Assembly: GCA_963691655.1 (NCBI GenBank)
Contig: OY829327.1
Span: 66,538,079 to 66,602,078, forward strand
Source: Toxonevra muliebris
Lineage: Eukaryota; Arthropoda; Insecta; Diptera; Pallopteridae
Direction of reading: 5' to 3'
DNA: 64,000 nt
A program made the position numbers and the translations under genes. This document shows positions 24,036 through 35,756 of the stretch, piece after piece (within the stretch, counting starts at the first letter, position 1; every line of letters starts with the position of its first letter). Below the pieces are notes generated by a model. That model was not told where the DNA came from, made no database searches, and worked only from the letters and a program-made list of their open reading frames with translations.

Positions 24036-24802
24036 ATGAGGAGTGGCAGTTCGGAATTATTACTCGAGCAGCAACAACAAGAGTTACGGTTACGTAAAAA
24101 ACGAGAACTGGCTCCAAAAAAGAAAAATGGCAATCGGCGCTATCGTTCGTGGCGCGAACGTGCTCGCTTTTACTGTACATCCACACTGGCATTTTTCTCG
24201 GTGACAGCCGGCGCCTCGCTACTATTCCTTGTGCCGCTCTACGTCGATCCGGCGATATCGACGCTGAGTCACGACTTTATCGATAACCCCACACTGTGTA
24301 CAACAACACGCCGCGAAGATCTCGTCGGCATTTTCAATTGCTCGTGGAGTTCATGTCGCGAGGGTTGCACCTCCGATTTATACCGTTGCGTGCATATCTT
24401 TGTGACGTTTATCGAACAGAATATCACGATCCCCGAGAATATGACCGACTTCAGTAATTTCACGTCGGATTGGGAGCAATCGGGCGAGGCTACATTGCTC
24501 GTGAACATTAAAGGATGCGGATATCCGCCAACAGTGACGTGTAAAAACTTCAATTCATATTTCGGGGTCGAGGGCGCAATATATCCATGCTATTATTCGC
24601 GCAAAAACAAAACCGTAGTGCTGCCGTCGTACAAGCGCGACGATCAAGTAGGCGTGATAATACATTTTTTTGCAGTGCCATTTGTGATAACGGTGATCTC
24701 ATCGATCGCTCTATGCATCATGCATTGCGATTGCAGATGCAAAAAAGATCGCAGCCATCGAAGAAATCGGCCACAATGCAGAAGGCGCATCGAAAATCTA
24801 AG
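24036..24802 (+). CDS. TipE-family Na+ channel auxiliary subunit, first coding exon
   Basis: This encodes a TipE/TEH-type auxiliary subunit, a two-pass membrane glycoprotein that assembles with the insect Para voltage-gated sodium channel at the neuronal surface and modifies its expression and gating. The first ATG is at 24036; a frame start at 24018 would need GTG. The exon covers 255 codons plus two bases. Visible features: Gln-rich and basic cytosolic N-terminus (1-45), TM1 about 49-70, extracellular loop about 71-203 with eight Cys (88, 102, 107, 111, 118, 161, 169, 185), the family signatures NCSWSSCREGCT, IKGCGYPP and PCYYS, five N-glycosylation sites (N101, N129, N135, N141, N191), TM2 about 204-229 and a basic Cys-rich tail. 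The loop lacks the long insertion of TipE itself, so a TEH protein is likely. Teh1 is my preferred guess because no other family member lies nearby; unproven. Confidence 0.85.
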
Positions 24803-24808
24803 GTAAGT
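24803..24808 (+). other. Splice donor ending the TipE-family exon
   Basis: AG|GTAAGT is a consensus fly 5' splice site. In an unspliced reading the next codons are AGG TAA, so the apparent stop lies inside the donor. Splicing here leaves two bases of a codon (AG) to join the next exon, which I could not find in the window. Confidence 0.75.
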
Positions 24809-27800
24809 TGGCGGCTGTGCCTACCCAAGTGTTTGTTATACCAATACATAACGACATTTTTAATGTATGTTCAAACTCCCCACGGCAAGGTATTTACCGC
24901 TCATATACCAGTATGTTGGTGCCAGTATATCATAATTATATAGATACTTCCCAACGATATGAACGTATGTATGTGTGTATTTGCCTTCATCACCATCAAC
25001 TTGGCATCGCTGTTGGGTGCTGTTTTGTTGTGTGCTTATCGTAAATTTAATCAACAATTTAATCCCAGCCATCCTGTGCACTTCCCTCTGCACATGCATG
25101 CAGACAAGTATAATTGAAAGTATTTGTGCTTAATGCAACAAGGAGGCGCAGAATGTTGCTTCTGATAATCAAATGTTGTGGCATGTATTTTACATTAGAT
25201 ATCAGCAACATCAGGGAAAGCACGTTGCTTTATTCTCGGATTAAGTTATCCATTATGTTGCGTCATGTGCTTCGAAGATGTTTTCATAAGGATGACATGG
25301 AAATGAATATTTAGAGAATTATTCATAGGCGATGCTTACAATAGCAAGCATCTTATACGTACATTTATATGTAAATAGCTACATTTGCCTAGAGTCTAAT
25401 TCATGACGGTTATAAAAGTGAAATCATATCTGTAATATTCAATTCGAATAAAAAAAAAAGAGTTTTTCCTTGCCACAAGCCTAAATACATAAAAGGTTTA
25501 CCTTAATATCAAATTTTATTTCAAACCTTGGAACAGTTTATACTTAACTAATATGGGAGCTACCTTTCGCAGTAAAAAAATCATTCCAAGTTGATTACGA
25601 TTTCAATTTATATAGAAAGAGCTCTCTAGCAGTATATTTTAGAATTATTATTAGCATATTGCTCAGTACTGGTAACAATGCCTACCATAACTACATTTTG
25701 CTGAACAGATCCAGTTTAGTCTTTTAGTCTGCCACAACAGAAGATCTGAAGGAATGAATATTAACCACAAAATGTAGATTTCTTAATTGAAAAACCAGAA
25801 ACAGTTGAAAACCGTAGATAAAACTGAAAATCAAAAGTTAACGAATGAAGTGCTTAAAAAGTTCGAAAATCGAACCTCAACGGAATTGAAACTTTTTTGT
25901 TAATCTTAAAAATAATTGTATATATTGTGTTATAGTTTTTTAACTCATTTTACGTTTGTCCAGATTTCATTCACCACATGTTATTTGAAATCTGCGTTTT
26001 TCGTATTAATGGACAAGTTTATGTTAAGTACACCATCGCTGGAATAATTCGCTGACCAAATAAATCGTTCTTTTCACGGAATGCCAAATACAAAGTATCG
26101 ATAACTTTAGTGTAGTGTTGAACGTTGAAATTGATTTCGAGTTTTTTCTGAATAATGTAGAACTTTCTAATCAAATTTCATAAATCGCGGAAATCGCAAG
26201 TCAAAGTGTCAAGATCATCTTTTTCAGATTTCCGACGCCGTTTTCGGATTCAGTGGGCCATAATACATAGGAAAAAATTTGTTTGGTACTTTTTGTTTTT
26301 AGAAAACAACCCAACCTACTGTTTACTTTCAAAAAATAAAATTTTTTACTTGAGAGAATATCTATGCCTAAATAGTGGAAATGTATGGGAATGTATTACT
26401 GATTTTATCATCAAAAAACATTTTTTTTAAATTTTCCTACCTGACATGGCTGTAAATTCAGTCATTGTGATTTTCTAACAAAACAATGACAAGTTTCTAC
26501 TACTGCACTGTCCCCGAGCACACAGGCACCTCCTGCTCAATTATGTACCTACTTTCGTGTTGTATTATTTGTTTTTCGTTGTGAGCGTCACAAAACTTAA
26601 ATTATTTACTAATGACAGTTGCAACGTCTATGTAGTTATTATCAACGCCTCCTCCATTTTCTTTTCCAACTAATATGAATGAGTAAGTACCTGCAGTGTT
26701 GCTCTTATAATTTTTTTGTTTATGTGGAATAGTTAATGTTTTCTTTTACATACATACATAATTAATGAATGAATTTCAATAGTGAAATTATGTACGCATG
26801 CAATACGTACTTATAAATACTCTTTATTTCCTCCTGCTCCATTTCCTCCTAGTCCCTGTTACAGACAGTAAAGTGTTCCTTATGATTTATAAGTTGATGA
26901 ATATTGATGACGGGTTTTTAGATATTTTCTATTTTTCTGGCCAAATGATTTAATAGCTTTGACTTTATATATGTATGTTGATTTTGGGTTTTGGTGGCAA
27001 GTGTAAATATATATTTTAATTGCCGTTAATGAATGTGTTGTTTTTTGTCATAAATATGTATGTAGAACATTTTATAAAATATTTTACGTACAATACTTAA
27101 TACAATAAGAACTAAAGAAATTAAATTGCTTACTTTTGTGTAAAAATAAAAATATTGATTATTTTTTTAGTTACTAAAATTAAATTAAGCAATAAAAGTT
27201 TCACTTGCATGCATACACAAAAACATGTCTGTATGTATGGATGAATTTATGTATGTACATATGTAATGGTGTTATATGCGTGTTGTTGTTTTCTTCATAG
27301 TTTTTATGAATGTGAATCTGCTATTATCCTTTTTTATCACGTTCGTAACATCAATACTTTTTTGCTGGCTCTACCATTTTGTAAACAATAAGGGTTTATT
27401 TTATGATTTGCACATATTTTGTTTTGCTTTGGTTATGAATGGAAAATTGCATGAAAATTGTCATTTTCAATTTTCAGCTTGATGCAATCTTCACAACTTT
27501 TCTGTTTACAGAATAATTTAATGCAAAAAATATATGCATGTATGTGAAAAATATATTTATGTATGTGAGAATGTGAATATAAATCGATGCTTAAAACTTC
27601 GACAGCATATAGATTAAAAAATATTTTCAAATAGAGAAAATAATATTTTGAAATTCAAGCACATACTCCGTCGCCACGTAGATTACTGTACAGAGCACCG
27701 GGTCCTAGGATAAGTTTTTTTAATATATCAAAATTTAATTTTTGTTATTCCCCCATTGGGATTGGAAGTTCATTCACTGTTTTATACACGATTATGATTT

Positions 27801-27850
27801 TCTAAAAATTTGAAAATTTATTATTTACTAAACACTAAAATCACTTTTTT
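24809..27850 (+). other. Probable intron of the TipE-family gene
   Basis: AT-rich with ATGTATGT microsatellites (26740-26760, 27230-27265). A TTCGGATTCAGTGG block at 26243 resembles a motif in two inverted-repeat elements of the window. No exon with the right phase or TipE-like C-terminal sequence was recognised. Confidence 0.4.
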
Positions 27851-27852
27851 AG

Positions 27853-28312
27853 ACTTAATTAAGTTAACCTTGGTTGAAAGTAGACAGAAAATTGCCGAAA
27901 ATCAATGGTTGCTTTTGGAAAGCATCTTGGAAACATATGTTCTCTGAGTGCTGGATTGAAAATGTCATGATTCTGGTGATTCGCCACGAAGCAATGAAGG
28001 CAATGGCTCAGGTGGCGGAGGCAATAATGGCAATTACATCTTGCCACTGAGACAGTACAATCTAGTGGAACTTCAATGCACCTCAATGGTCGCCCACAAC
28101 CTCGATTGGGCCAATTCAAACGAAAGGATCCGAGCTGTAGTCAATTGTGCACTTGACAACACTTGAAACATTTCTTCTTGCGCGTCGAAGATTATCACGT
28201 TGTTGATCTGTGTGATAAGCTCGACGATTTCTCATTGCCAACGGAGCCGTTTGACATACTGCGAACGAATCAGCTTGCAAAATTAAACACCCAGTCCAAA
28301 ATTACCGATTGA
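27853..28312 (+). pseudogene. Decayed exon-like fragment of an unrecognised protein
   Basis: A good acceptor (ATCACTTTTTTAG ending at 27852) precedes a plus frame with clear protein character: ESRQKIAENQWLLLESILE, two in-frame TGA stops near 27945-27962, then SGDSPRSNEGNGSGGGGNN, LPLRQYNLVELQCTSMVAHN and LDWANSNERIRAVVNCALDN. A one-base frameshift near 28160 follows, then HFFLRVEDYHVVDLCDKLDD and FSLPTEPFDILRTNQLAKLN up to a TGA at 28310-28312. The GC content is above that of the flanks. I do not recognise the family. The intact acceptor argues for a relic of a genomic duplication rather than a processed copy; the stops and frameshift could also be assembly errors in a real exon. The LINE at 28313 joins its end directly. 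Confidence 0.5.
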
Positions 28313-30140
28313 ATTTTTTTTTTTTTGTTTTTTTTGTTTTCAATTCAATTTCAAATTGTTTACAATTTTTAAATGATTATATCCCACGAAGCCCTTTGGG
28401 CTTGTGAGCAGGAAAAATACATTATAAAATGTTAGTTACGAATAGTGTATTCGCTAAATTGATACAGGTGTATATATAAGATAAAATTCAATTTATTTTT
28501 TTTTTTTTGTGTGCATATGGGTGCACATAATACATATATGTATAAATTAATTAACCTTCTTAATAAAATGATGAAAATTTGATTAGTTTTCTTCTTCTTG
28601 GTATGTTGCGGTTGCTCAGAAGATTTCCAGGAAGCTCGTTCAAGAGGGTTGATAGCATCGTTGCTAAAGTACTTTTTCCATAATTATTAAAGAAGTGTGC
28701 CACCTTAGATTTGCCTTCTGATCTTTGGCGTGTGCTGTGTTGGTGGTCTATTAAGATTTTGTACCGGCTGTCTTCGTAGAATTCACTGATTAGGTATGAT
28801 TTGTAAATTTCTTCGACGTTCAGTATTTCTAGTTGTTTATGCACTAATGGATTCTGGTTGTTTGTGATTTTTTTCTTTTTTGCTAGGAATTTTAAAAGAT
28901 AATGCTGGCTCTGTTGCAGTTGTCTGCAGTGCGCTGAGGTGCCCCATGCAGTGATACCATGACGGATATATGTATGACTCGCTCAATGAGAGGTATACTT
29001 GCTTGAGCACTTTAAAGTTGCTTCAATTGCTTAGATGATGCAGGATGTAAGAAGTGCTTCGTAATTTTTTCTGCATTTGTTCAATATGGGCGTGCCATTT
29101 CAAATTGTGGTCGATAGTTATGCCGAGATATTTATAATTGTTCACAACCTCGATGTAAGTATGGCATCTGTCATATGATCGATTGTTGGTAGTTTTGTCG
29201 TTATAGAAACACTCGATGTCGTGAAACTTAACTTTATTGTCGTTATAAAGAATATGTGGCAGTTTTATATGCATAATCTTGGTTTTTTCAGAGTTTATAG
29301 TAAGTCCGTTGTCATGTGACCATCGCGCAATGATATCTAGCTCATGCTGCATTTTCTCTATGCATCGTCATCAGTATATTCAGCATCCCATTTTCGTAAA
29401 TATTGTAGAACAGAGGCCCTAGCTTAGATATATTAAATTCGTCACTGAAAACATTGTTGACTTTTACGCGATACGTTCTAAGGATTAGGTAATTTTGGAA
29501 CCACTTAATACAAATTATCACGTATTCCTGCGTTCTGTAACGAGTCTAAGAGTTTTGTATGTGATAACGTATCAAAGGCTAAAGTTAATAAAAAGTGTCA
29601 AGCAATGGTGATTTTTACTGAGACTTTCGTTGAGAGTAATTGCAAAGTTACCTAATAGTTTTTGGAAACCATATTGGTTTGCATGAATAATTTTGTACTT
29701 ATAAATGAACATCATTAATCTTCTTACCATGATTTCCTCCAGAATTTTTTCGATAATTGGTAATATTGCAATTGGTCTATAGTTACTATAATTGGATTTT
29801 TCACCGTTTTTGTATATTAGCCTAATTATAGATTGTTTAAGAGCTTTGGGAATAATCATTTGGTCTAGGCTCATATTTATTAGTATAGTAATGACAGGTG
29901 CAACGAATGCGACATTATTTTTTAGGTCTTTGGGTCGTATTTCATCTTGCCCCGGACCTTTTTTCATATCGAGACCTTCAATTATATTAGAAACTTCTAC
30001 TTCATTAGTTTTTTCTAAAAAGATTGAGTTTTGTTGTGAAATTTCATTGGTATGTAATGTTTTGATTTTGCAAATATGTATTGTATTTTTTATATTACCG
30101 TTGAAAGTTTTCGCAAACTTATTTGTTATCACAATACAGT
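28313..30140 (-). mobile_element. 5'-truncated, broken LINE (jockey superfamily)
   Basis: The minus-strand frames fall in ORF2 order: GLDMKKGPGQDEIRPKDLKN and an IPKALKQSIIRLIYK block, then NYRPIAILPIIEKILEEIM (RT motifs 1-2) and ANQYGFQKL at 29572-30132; GLTINSEKTKIMHI and NYKYLGITIDHNLKWHAHI (after the YADD region, which is lost) at 29023-29352; and a C-terminal tail with LEILNVEEIYK at 28560-28844. Stops and frameshifts separate them. The 3' UTR has a small palindrome (AAGCCCTTTGGGCTT, 28389-28403), and the A-rich tail appears as T-runs at 28314-28338. Endonuclease and 5' end are absent. This family differs from the LINEs at 6.8-11.5 kb and 35.8-41.5 kb. The clade is uncertain. Confidence 0.75.
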
Positions 30141-32613
30141 ACCGTTGTCATAAAAATATTTGTAAATTTTTTTAATTAAAATTAAAGAACCACCAATTCT
30201 CTTTCTAAAAATCTTAAATATATAAAAAACTTCTTTAAAATTACTCCATGCAAGTTGAGCAGTGTGGCAAAGATGGAGATCCCTGAGGATTGGCTCACTT
30301 AGTGAAAAAAATCACTAATTTTAGTTTGTAAGGTTGTGAATCTGTAGGCTACTTCAAACGTAAAAATTTAACAAGCAAAGGCAGAAAAAAGAACAAGAAA
30401 CTGCAATATATGCACATATTTTATATAACCAGTTTAAATTTATCTAAAATTTATGACAAAATAAAGAGCTTTTAATCTTTTAGGCTGAATAGCCGAAGAA
30501 CTGAAACTGAATACTAGGTCGGATTTGACATCCAACAAAATAGTACATTGTAAACCTTTTTTTTCATAACAAAAAATAGCGCACTTTTATGACAAAATTA
30601 TTAAGTATTGTAGTAAAAATTCTACAGTTAAAGCTTTATCATGTTACAACACTTTGTAATTCAATGTTAATCATACGGCATGGCAACATGAGCATATTAC
30701 TTAAACTTAGATGAATATATAAATATATGTAGTAGGCACCTAAACCTTATAAGTTTACGTTCAATGTAAAAGACATTTAAAATTATTCATTTAAGTCGCG
30801 ATATACTCTAACCACACACACACAAGTACCACCATAATGTTTACCTTTTGGTTTTATGCGATGACTACACAATTATTGTGGTTAGTGTTGCGTTGCCACC
30901 TTGTTACCAAAGTTGCAAGTGGCTTTCACGATTTTTTTCCATATGCAAAGTCGATGTCGTAATATTTTCACCTCGTTTATTCTCTTGTACTCCCATGTGC
31001 GTGTGAGTGAGGTGATTAGATGATGGTGCTGGTGCTGGTGGAGGTGGTGGAAGTGTCTGATGCAAATATCCGAATGAATGTATTCATAATATCCTGTTAT
31101 CGCAGGAAATAAACAATAAACATTTCTTAAAGCTAACGTAAACAACACGGAATATACTCAAACTTTAAGCATGCAACCAGACAATACATGTATGTATGTA
31201 ATGTAAGTTATATATGTAATTGTATATTGTACATGCCTGTGATATGTAGTATTCTATTATTATGTACAACGCTTGTATATTATGTAATATTATAATATGT
31301 CTTTTATGATGTCTGTGCACGAGTATGGTTTTATGTATGTGTGTGCATATTTGTGTGTGAGAGTGTGTATGTTATTGTTTTCACAAGTAGAGTTTTTTTT
31401 TCCTTTGAATGGATTATGTATGCGTATCTAATATACCATATACACGAACACACAATTACAGTTTGGCTTAGGAAATAACAAAATGTGAATGTACATACAT
31501 ATGTGGCTATGTATGTACGTAATATATATAGATACATACAAGTATATGCACAGCAATATAAATACAAAAATACAAAATGCAGGTACATACTCGTAGATAA
31601 ACAACATGTTACGTACACTCACAGTCGCAGTCACAGCAAAAGCAAAAACTCAACATCCTCTAAGCTGAAGCGTCTTTCACATTTCACAATCGTCCTTCGT
31701 TTGCTCGCTCGCTCGACGACACACGTTAACTTTATCCTTCCATTCATGCAATTTTGTTGTTGTTGTAAATTGTAGTCTGCGGATGCGGATGTGGATGTGG
31801 CTGCCATTGTGCGCCCTATTGCCGTCACCTCTCCTCCACTGCTCCTCTGGTATAATTTTTTCATTCAACATAGTGGGTGGCACAAAATACTCAATTATTA
31901 TTTTCTGAATATGTGTGTGGATGTGTTTGTGTGTGTTGAAAAGACAATGTTACTATACTTTGTGCCGCCAACTTCAGGTGAATTGCTTTAAAATGATAAT
32001 AAAGGATTATTTCTTGCTTTTTTGTAACTTTACTCCCTCAAGTGTTGTTGTTTTGTAGTTGCAATTGCCTTTCGAAATAGCTGCAATTTTTTTGCAGTTA
32101 TTACTTCTACTTATGAGCGTTTCATTAATGTACACAATAAAATGATTACGTAAAGAGTTTTTAAGCAAAACAAAGTATCTCGCATTTTAAATTTGTGAAG
32201 CTTGCCAATGCATGCTTTCATATTAGAGAAATAGTTGCTTTTGACGCACCATATCCATATCGGATTGTCACGTAATAAAAGAGTTTTCTTTGGTAAGTGC
32301 AGTAAAACTTACAAATTTATGTAAATTTTCATTATATAATGATATACATAAATACAGATTAGTTTTGAATTTTTTTTAGTGTTTGTCTGTTATAATTGAA
32401 AATGAAACCTCAAAAAAACAAAAAGAGCATTGCAAAATTATTACCCCAAAAAATTTTTTTTTTTTTTTGAATTGGAAAAAATCTGACAAATAAAATAAAT
32501 TAGATCATTATTTGCTGCTTTTGTAATTTTGAAACTAAAAAATGATTTAAAATCAATAAAGCTTTTCATATTAGTTTTTTTTGTTTATATTTATTACAAA
32601 AGATACGCCGATA
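30141..32613. other. Non-coding DNA with CA/GT microsatellites
   Basis: Holds ACACACACACAC near 30815, GTGCTGGTGCTGGTGGAGGTG near 31027, and long TGTATG/CATACATA tracts at 31180-31610. Frames at 31331-31618, 31485-31775 and 31631-31864 follow these repeats. A TGCGGATGCGGATGTGGATG tract lies near 31780. No gene recognised. Confidence 0.4.
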
Positions 32614-32906
32614 ACACTGGAATACAAAATTTCACTTTAAAAATATAACATGAACAAAGTATGTTTTCTAAACTAAATCGAAAAATTGCAAAAGTTCAAG
32701 TGGTGGCTCATAATTTTCTATAGCAGAATGAATTTTGAGAAAAATTCCAAGTTTCCGAGAATATTTTATTTTTACTCAATCCTTGATTACTTTGTCATTT
32801 TTGATCCAATTGCTATCGTTTTATGATTAACATTTTTGTAATGAAATGGTCTATCAATTAAAAAAAAGGTTAAAAAATCACACGGAAATCAAACTTTCAA
32901 CATCTA

Positions 32907-33674
32907 CCACCTTGATCAAAAAGTTTCCGGAATTTATTCAGAAAATTAAAAATACAAGTTTATTCATCTAATTTTTCCATTACTTCCTCTCGGCTGCTGA
33001 AACGCGTTCCCCGTAATTGTTTTATCACTCGATTGAACAGAAAGAAGTCACAGGAAGCCAAATCAGGTGAATTCGGTGGCTGTTGGAAGGTATTTGCCTT
33101 TCGTCAAAAAATTATGAATAATGATGGCACTGTACGACGGTGCGTTATCATGGTGCAAAATCCACGAGTTTTCTGTCCACAATTCTGGTCTCTTTCGGCG
33201 AATTGCTTCACCCAAACGCCTCATAACGCCCAAATAATACTCTCTGATGGTTAATTTGCGGCAATTGACCAAAATTTCTTTTCCTTATCAACGTTTTCAT
33301 CATTTTTCGATGTCGATGGTCTGCCACTGCGTTCATCATCTTCGATTGACTCACGACCACTTTTTTACCGCTCGTGCCACTGGTAAACGACCGTTTTCTT
33401 TAGAGAATCGTTGCCGAAACACTTTTCCAACATTTCCAACGTTCGCGCACCATTAAATCCGTTTTTTATGCAAAATTTAATACAATACAATTTAATAAAA
33501 TTGTAAAAAATCGCCAACACACACAGAGATAGATGTACTCTTGGCTACGTAACTTTTGCAAATGTCAAGCTATGACGCTAAGATTTAGAGGGAATATCAA
33601 CAACAGATATACCAACTTAACTCAAATCGGAACGCCACACGGCGGTTATTCCGGGAACTTTTTGATCAAGGTGG
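32907..33674 (-). mobile_element. Internally deleted mariner element
   Basis: Ends are CCACCTTGATCAAAAAGTTT (left) and, reverse-complemented, CCACCTTGATCAAAAAGTTC (right), flanked by TA at 32905-32906 and 33675-33676, the mariner target duplication. At 768 bp it is well short of the ~1.3 kb of full mariners. Transposase sequence lies on the minus strand. Confidence 0.88.
32955..33465 (-). pseudogene. Mariner transposase remnant
   Basis: From the N-terminal side, frameshifted minus-strand blocks give the helix-turn-helix part (YQWHERFKSG-like and IEDDERSGRPSTS-like strings) and NCRKLTIREY. A jump then leads to GEAIRRKRPELWTENSWILH, the HHDNAPSYSA block with the second catalytic Asp, and in another frame PDLASCDFFLF with the third Asp of the D,D34D triad. 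The segment between NCRKLTIRE and the RPELW region, which should carry the first Asp, is deleted. It cannot be an active enzyme. The subfamily is not assigned. Confidence 0.85.
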
Positions 33675-33955
33675 TATATCTCAGTCATTTATAATTCGAT
33701 TTTAACAAATTTAGCAGCATAAGACGCGTAATATAATTATAATTCCTATGATATATAACTTTGATCGGTCGATACTATAGGTAAATAGATATTAGACTGT
33801 ACGTGAAACTATAACCGGAAAACCCGTTATTTTGATTTATCTCGAAAACTTACTCATAGAATAAAAAAATTAATGTGATTTTCGGGTTCAGCGACCTCGA
33901 ATTAGTTTAGAAAACATACTTTGGTTCATGTTATATTTTCACTGTATTCCAATGT

Positions 33956-35455
33956 AAGTATTAAGAACAAAAATATTTAAGTAAAATTAACAATAAAAAG
34001 TGCGTTTTTACAAAGCATAGCAGATTACAAAAATGTATTAAATCCAGTGGGGTAAACCAAATCATTAAATTGGCAATACTTCTTTATCGTTCTCCAAATA
34101 TAGCGCACATTTTCGTATACAATTGAATTTTCATAATACACCTGCAAACAGAACCCTATATAAAACTTAAACAAAATTCCAACAAATATTCTTTATTCAA
34201 ATGAACATATTAGTAATGATACATTTGGTACGTACAATTGTGTTTTCTGGTACAATTGGAAATCAAACTGTACATTGGTACCACAACAGCAGTTCTGGTA
34301 CATTTGCATTTAAATTGCAGTGCTGCGTATATTTTTTTAGTTATTTTTTTTCGTTAAAAACTTGTGTCGTAAAAACCTCGTCTTTTTCTACTTCACACAA
34401 ACATTCACTGAGTTACACAGGTTCACAAATATTGCTAAATTTTTTGACCCGATAAAGCAACTTATGTTTCTACAGTAATTTCAGCTGCTAATTACGAATC
34501 TGTAGTAAATTTTTCGCTATCAGGTCACGTTTTTCAGATATTTCCATTTGAAAATTTTGGAGGATTCTGATCACTTTTAAGAATTTTTTTCTTTAAATCC
34601 ACTGAAAAAGGTTGGTGAAAAATATGAACGCTATTTAAATAACAATAAATCAGTTTAAATAAGTCCTGAAAAACAGGGCTTGTATTGCATGCAGTTTACC
34701 AGATATGCTAATGTAAATTTAAAAAATGTTACTTTTTCGGTCTCTTTTTCTAAAAGATATCTAAAATTATTGGAGGCAAAAGAAGAAGAAAAACGAGAAA
34801 AATTACTATAGTTCTTCATAGACATGCAAGAAGCTAATTGTGCCCCAGCTCATCTACTTTTCGTATATTACGTATTTCCGATTTGTAATCCTTAGTGCTG
34901 CCCTTCATTTCTAAATTGATGTATTTTTCAAATTAAAAAACAATTTGTGGTCCAAAATTACTGAAAATGGTGAATGATAAAAATTCTAAAATCATAAAAT
35001 AAAACAAAACGATTTTTGTTTTTTTTTTTAAAAAAAAGAAAAAAAAAATAACAAAAGATATAACTCACCAATGGAAAAAAAATTAGGTAAGCTTAAAGCT
35101 GGACTATTTTTGATACAGTTTAATTTTTTGTAATTTAGAAAAAAGTATAAAAAATTAAAAATGTTTGTGTCAAAAATGTGCTGAAATTCATTTAATTCCA
35201 AAAGTAGCTAAACTGGGGCAAAATAAGCTTCTTGTCCATTTATCATCCCTGGAGCACATATGCTGTGACACAACAAAAACAAACGTATGAGTCAGTGCTG
35301 TCACTTTACCACAATTGCAGTAGATCTACCAATTTTGCTATTTTTTAAAATCTACCATACTTAAAATTTTATTTAGAGATTATGAAAATTAATGAGAGGT
35401 ATTCATTTTTCAAAATTATAAAGTTCATGCCTAATTTGTTTAAGTGATATTTAAC
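33956..35455. other. AT-rich non-coding DNA
   Basis: A small cluster of GGTAC motifs (TTTGGTACGTACAATTGTG near 34224, TCTGGTACAATTGG, ATTGGTACC) lies at 34220-34310. A-runs occur near 35020-35050. The plus frame 34201-34455 has no recognisable domain. Confidence 0.4.
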
Positions 35456-35756
35456 AGACGCACAGTGGTCTGGAATCCCGAAAAGCTGGCCATAAGTCGA
35501 AAAAATCGTTCTTTTGTAATGATTATTTGTGCTAGGGGGTTTTTAGGGTCGGTGATTACAAATCCGATCTCAGTTTTTAAAAAAACAAAATGGCGGATCC
35601 AAAATGGTGGATTATTTGCAAAAAAAATGATCGAATTTTGAAGAAACCAGACATTTGGGGGTTTTTGGAATCTCTGATTACGAATCCGTTCTTAATTTGT
35701 ATAAAAACAAAATGGCGCATTCAAGGCGGTAGATTTTTTATATACATGCTGATGTC

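Larger units (their letters stand above)
32614..33955. mobile_element. Older inverted-repeat element carrying a mariner
   Basis: The left arm (32614-32676: ACACTGGAATAC ... ATATAACATGAACAAAGTAT ... TTTTCTAAACTA) is matched in inverted orientation by 33903-33955. One arm has a ~7-bp length difference. The mariner at 32907-33674 sits between them, so it inserted later. Removing it leaves ~570 bp of host element. Class unknown; the right half shares the TATCTCGAAAAC ... TTCGGGTTCAGCG motif pair with the long-arm element at 8.2-10.2 kb. Confidence 0.5.

Noticed and set aside
23797..24192. Frames overlapping the start of the TipE-family exon
   Set aside because: Out-of-frame shadows created by the CGACGCCGACGCC and CAACAACAA repeats.
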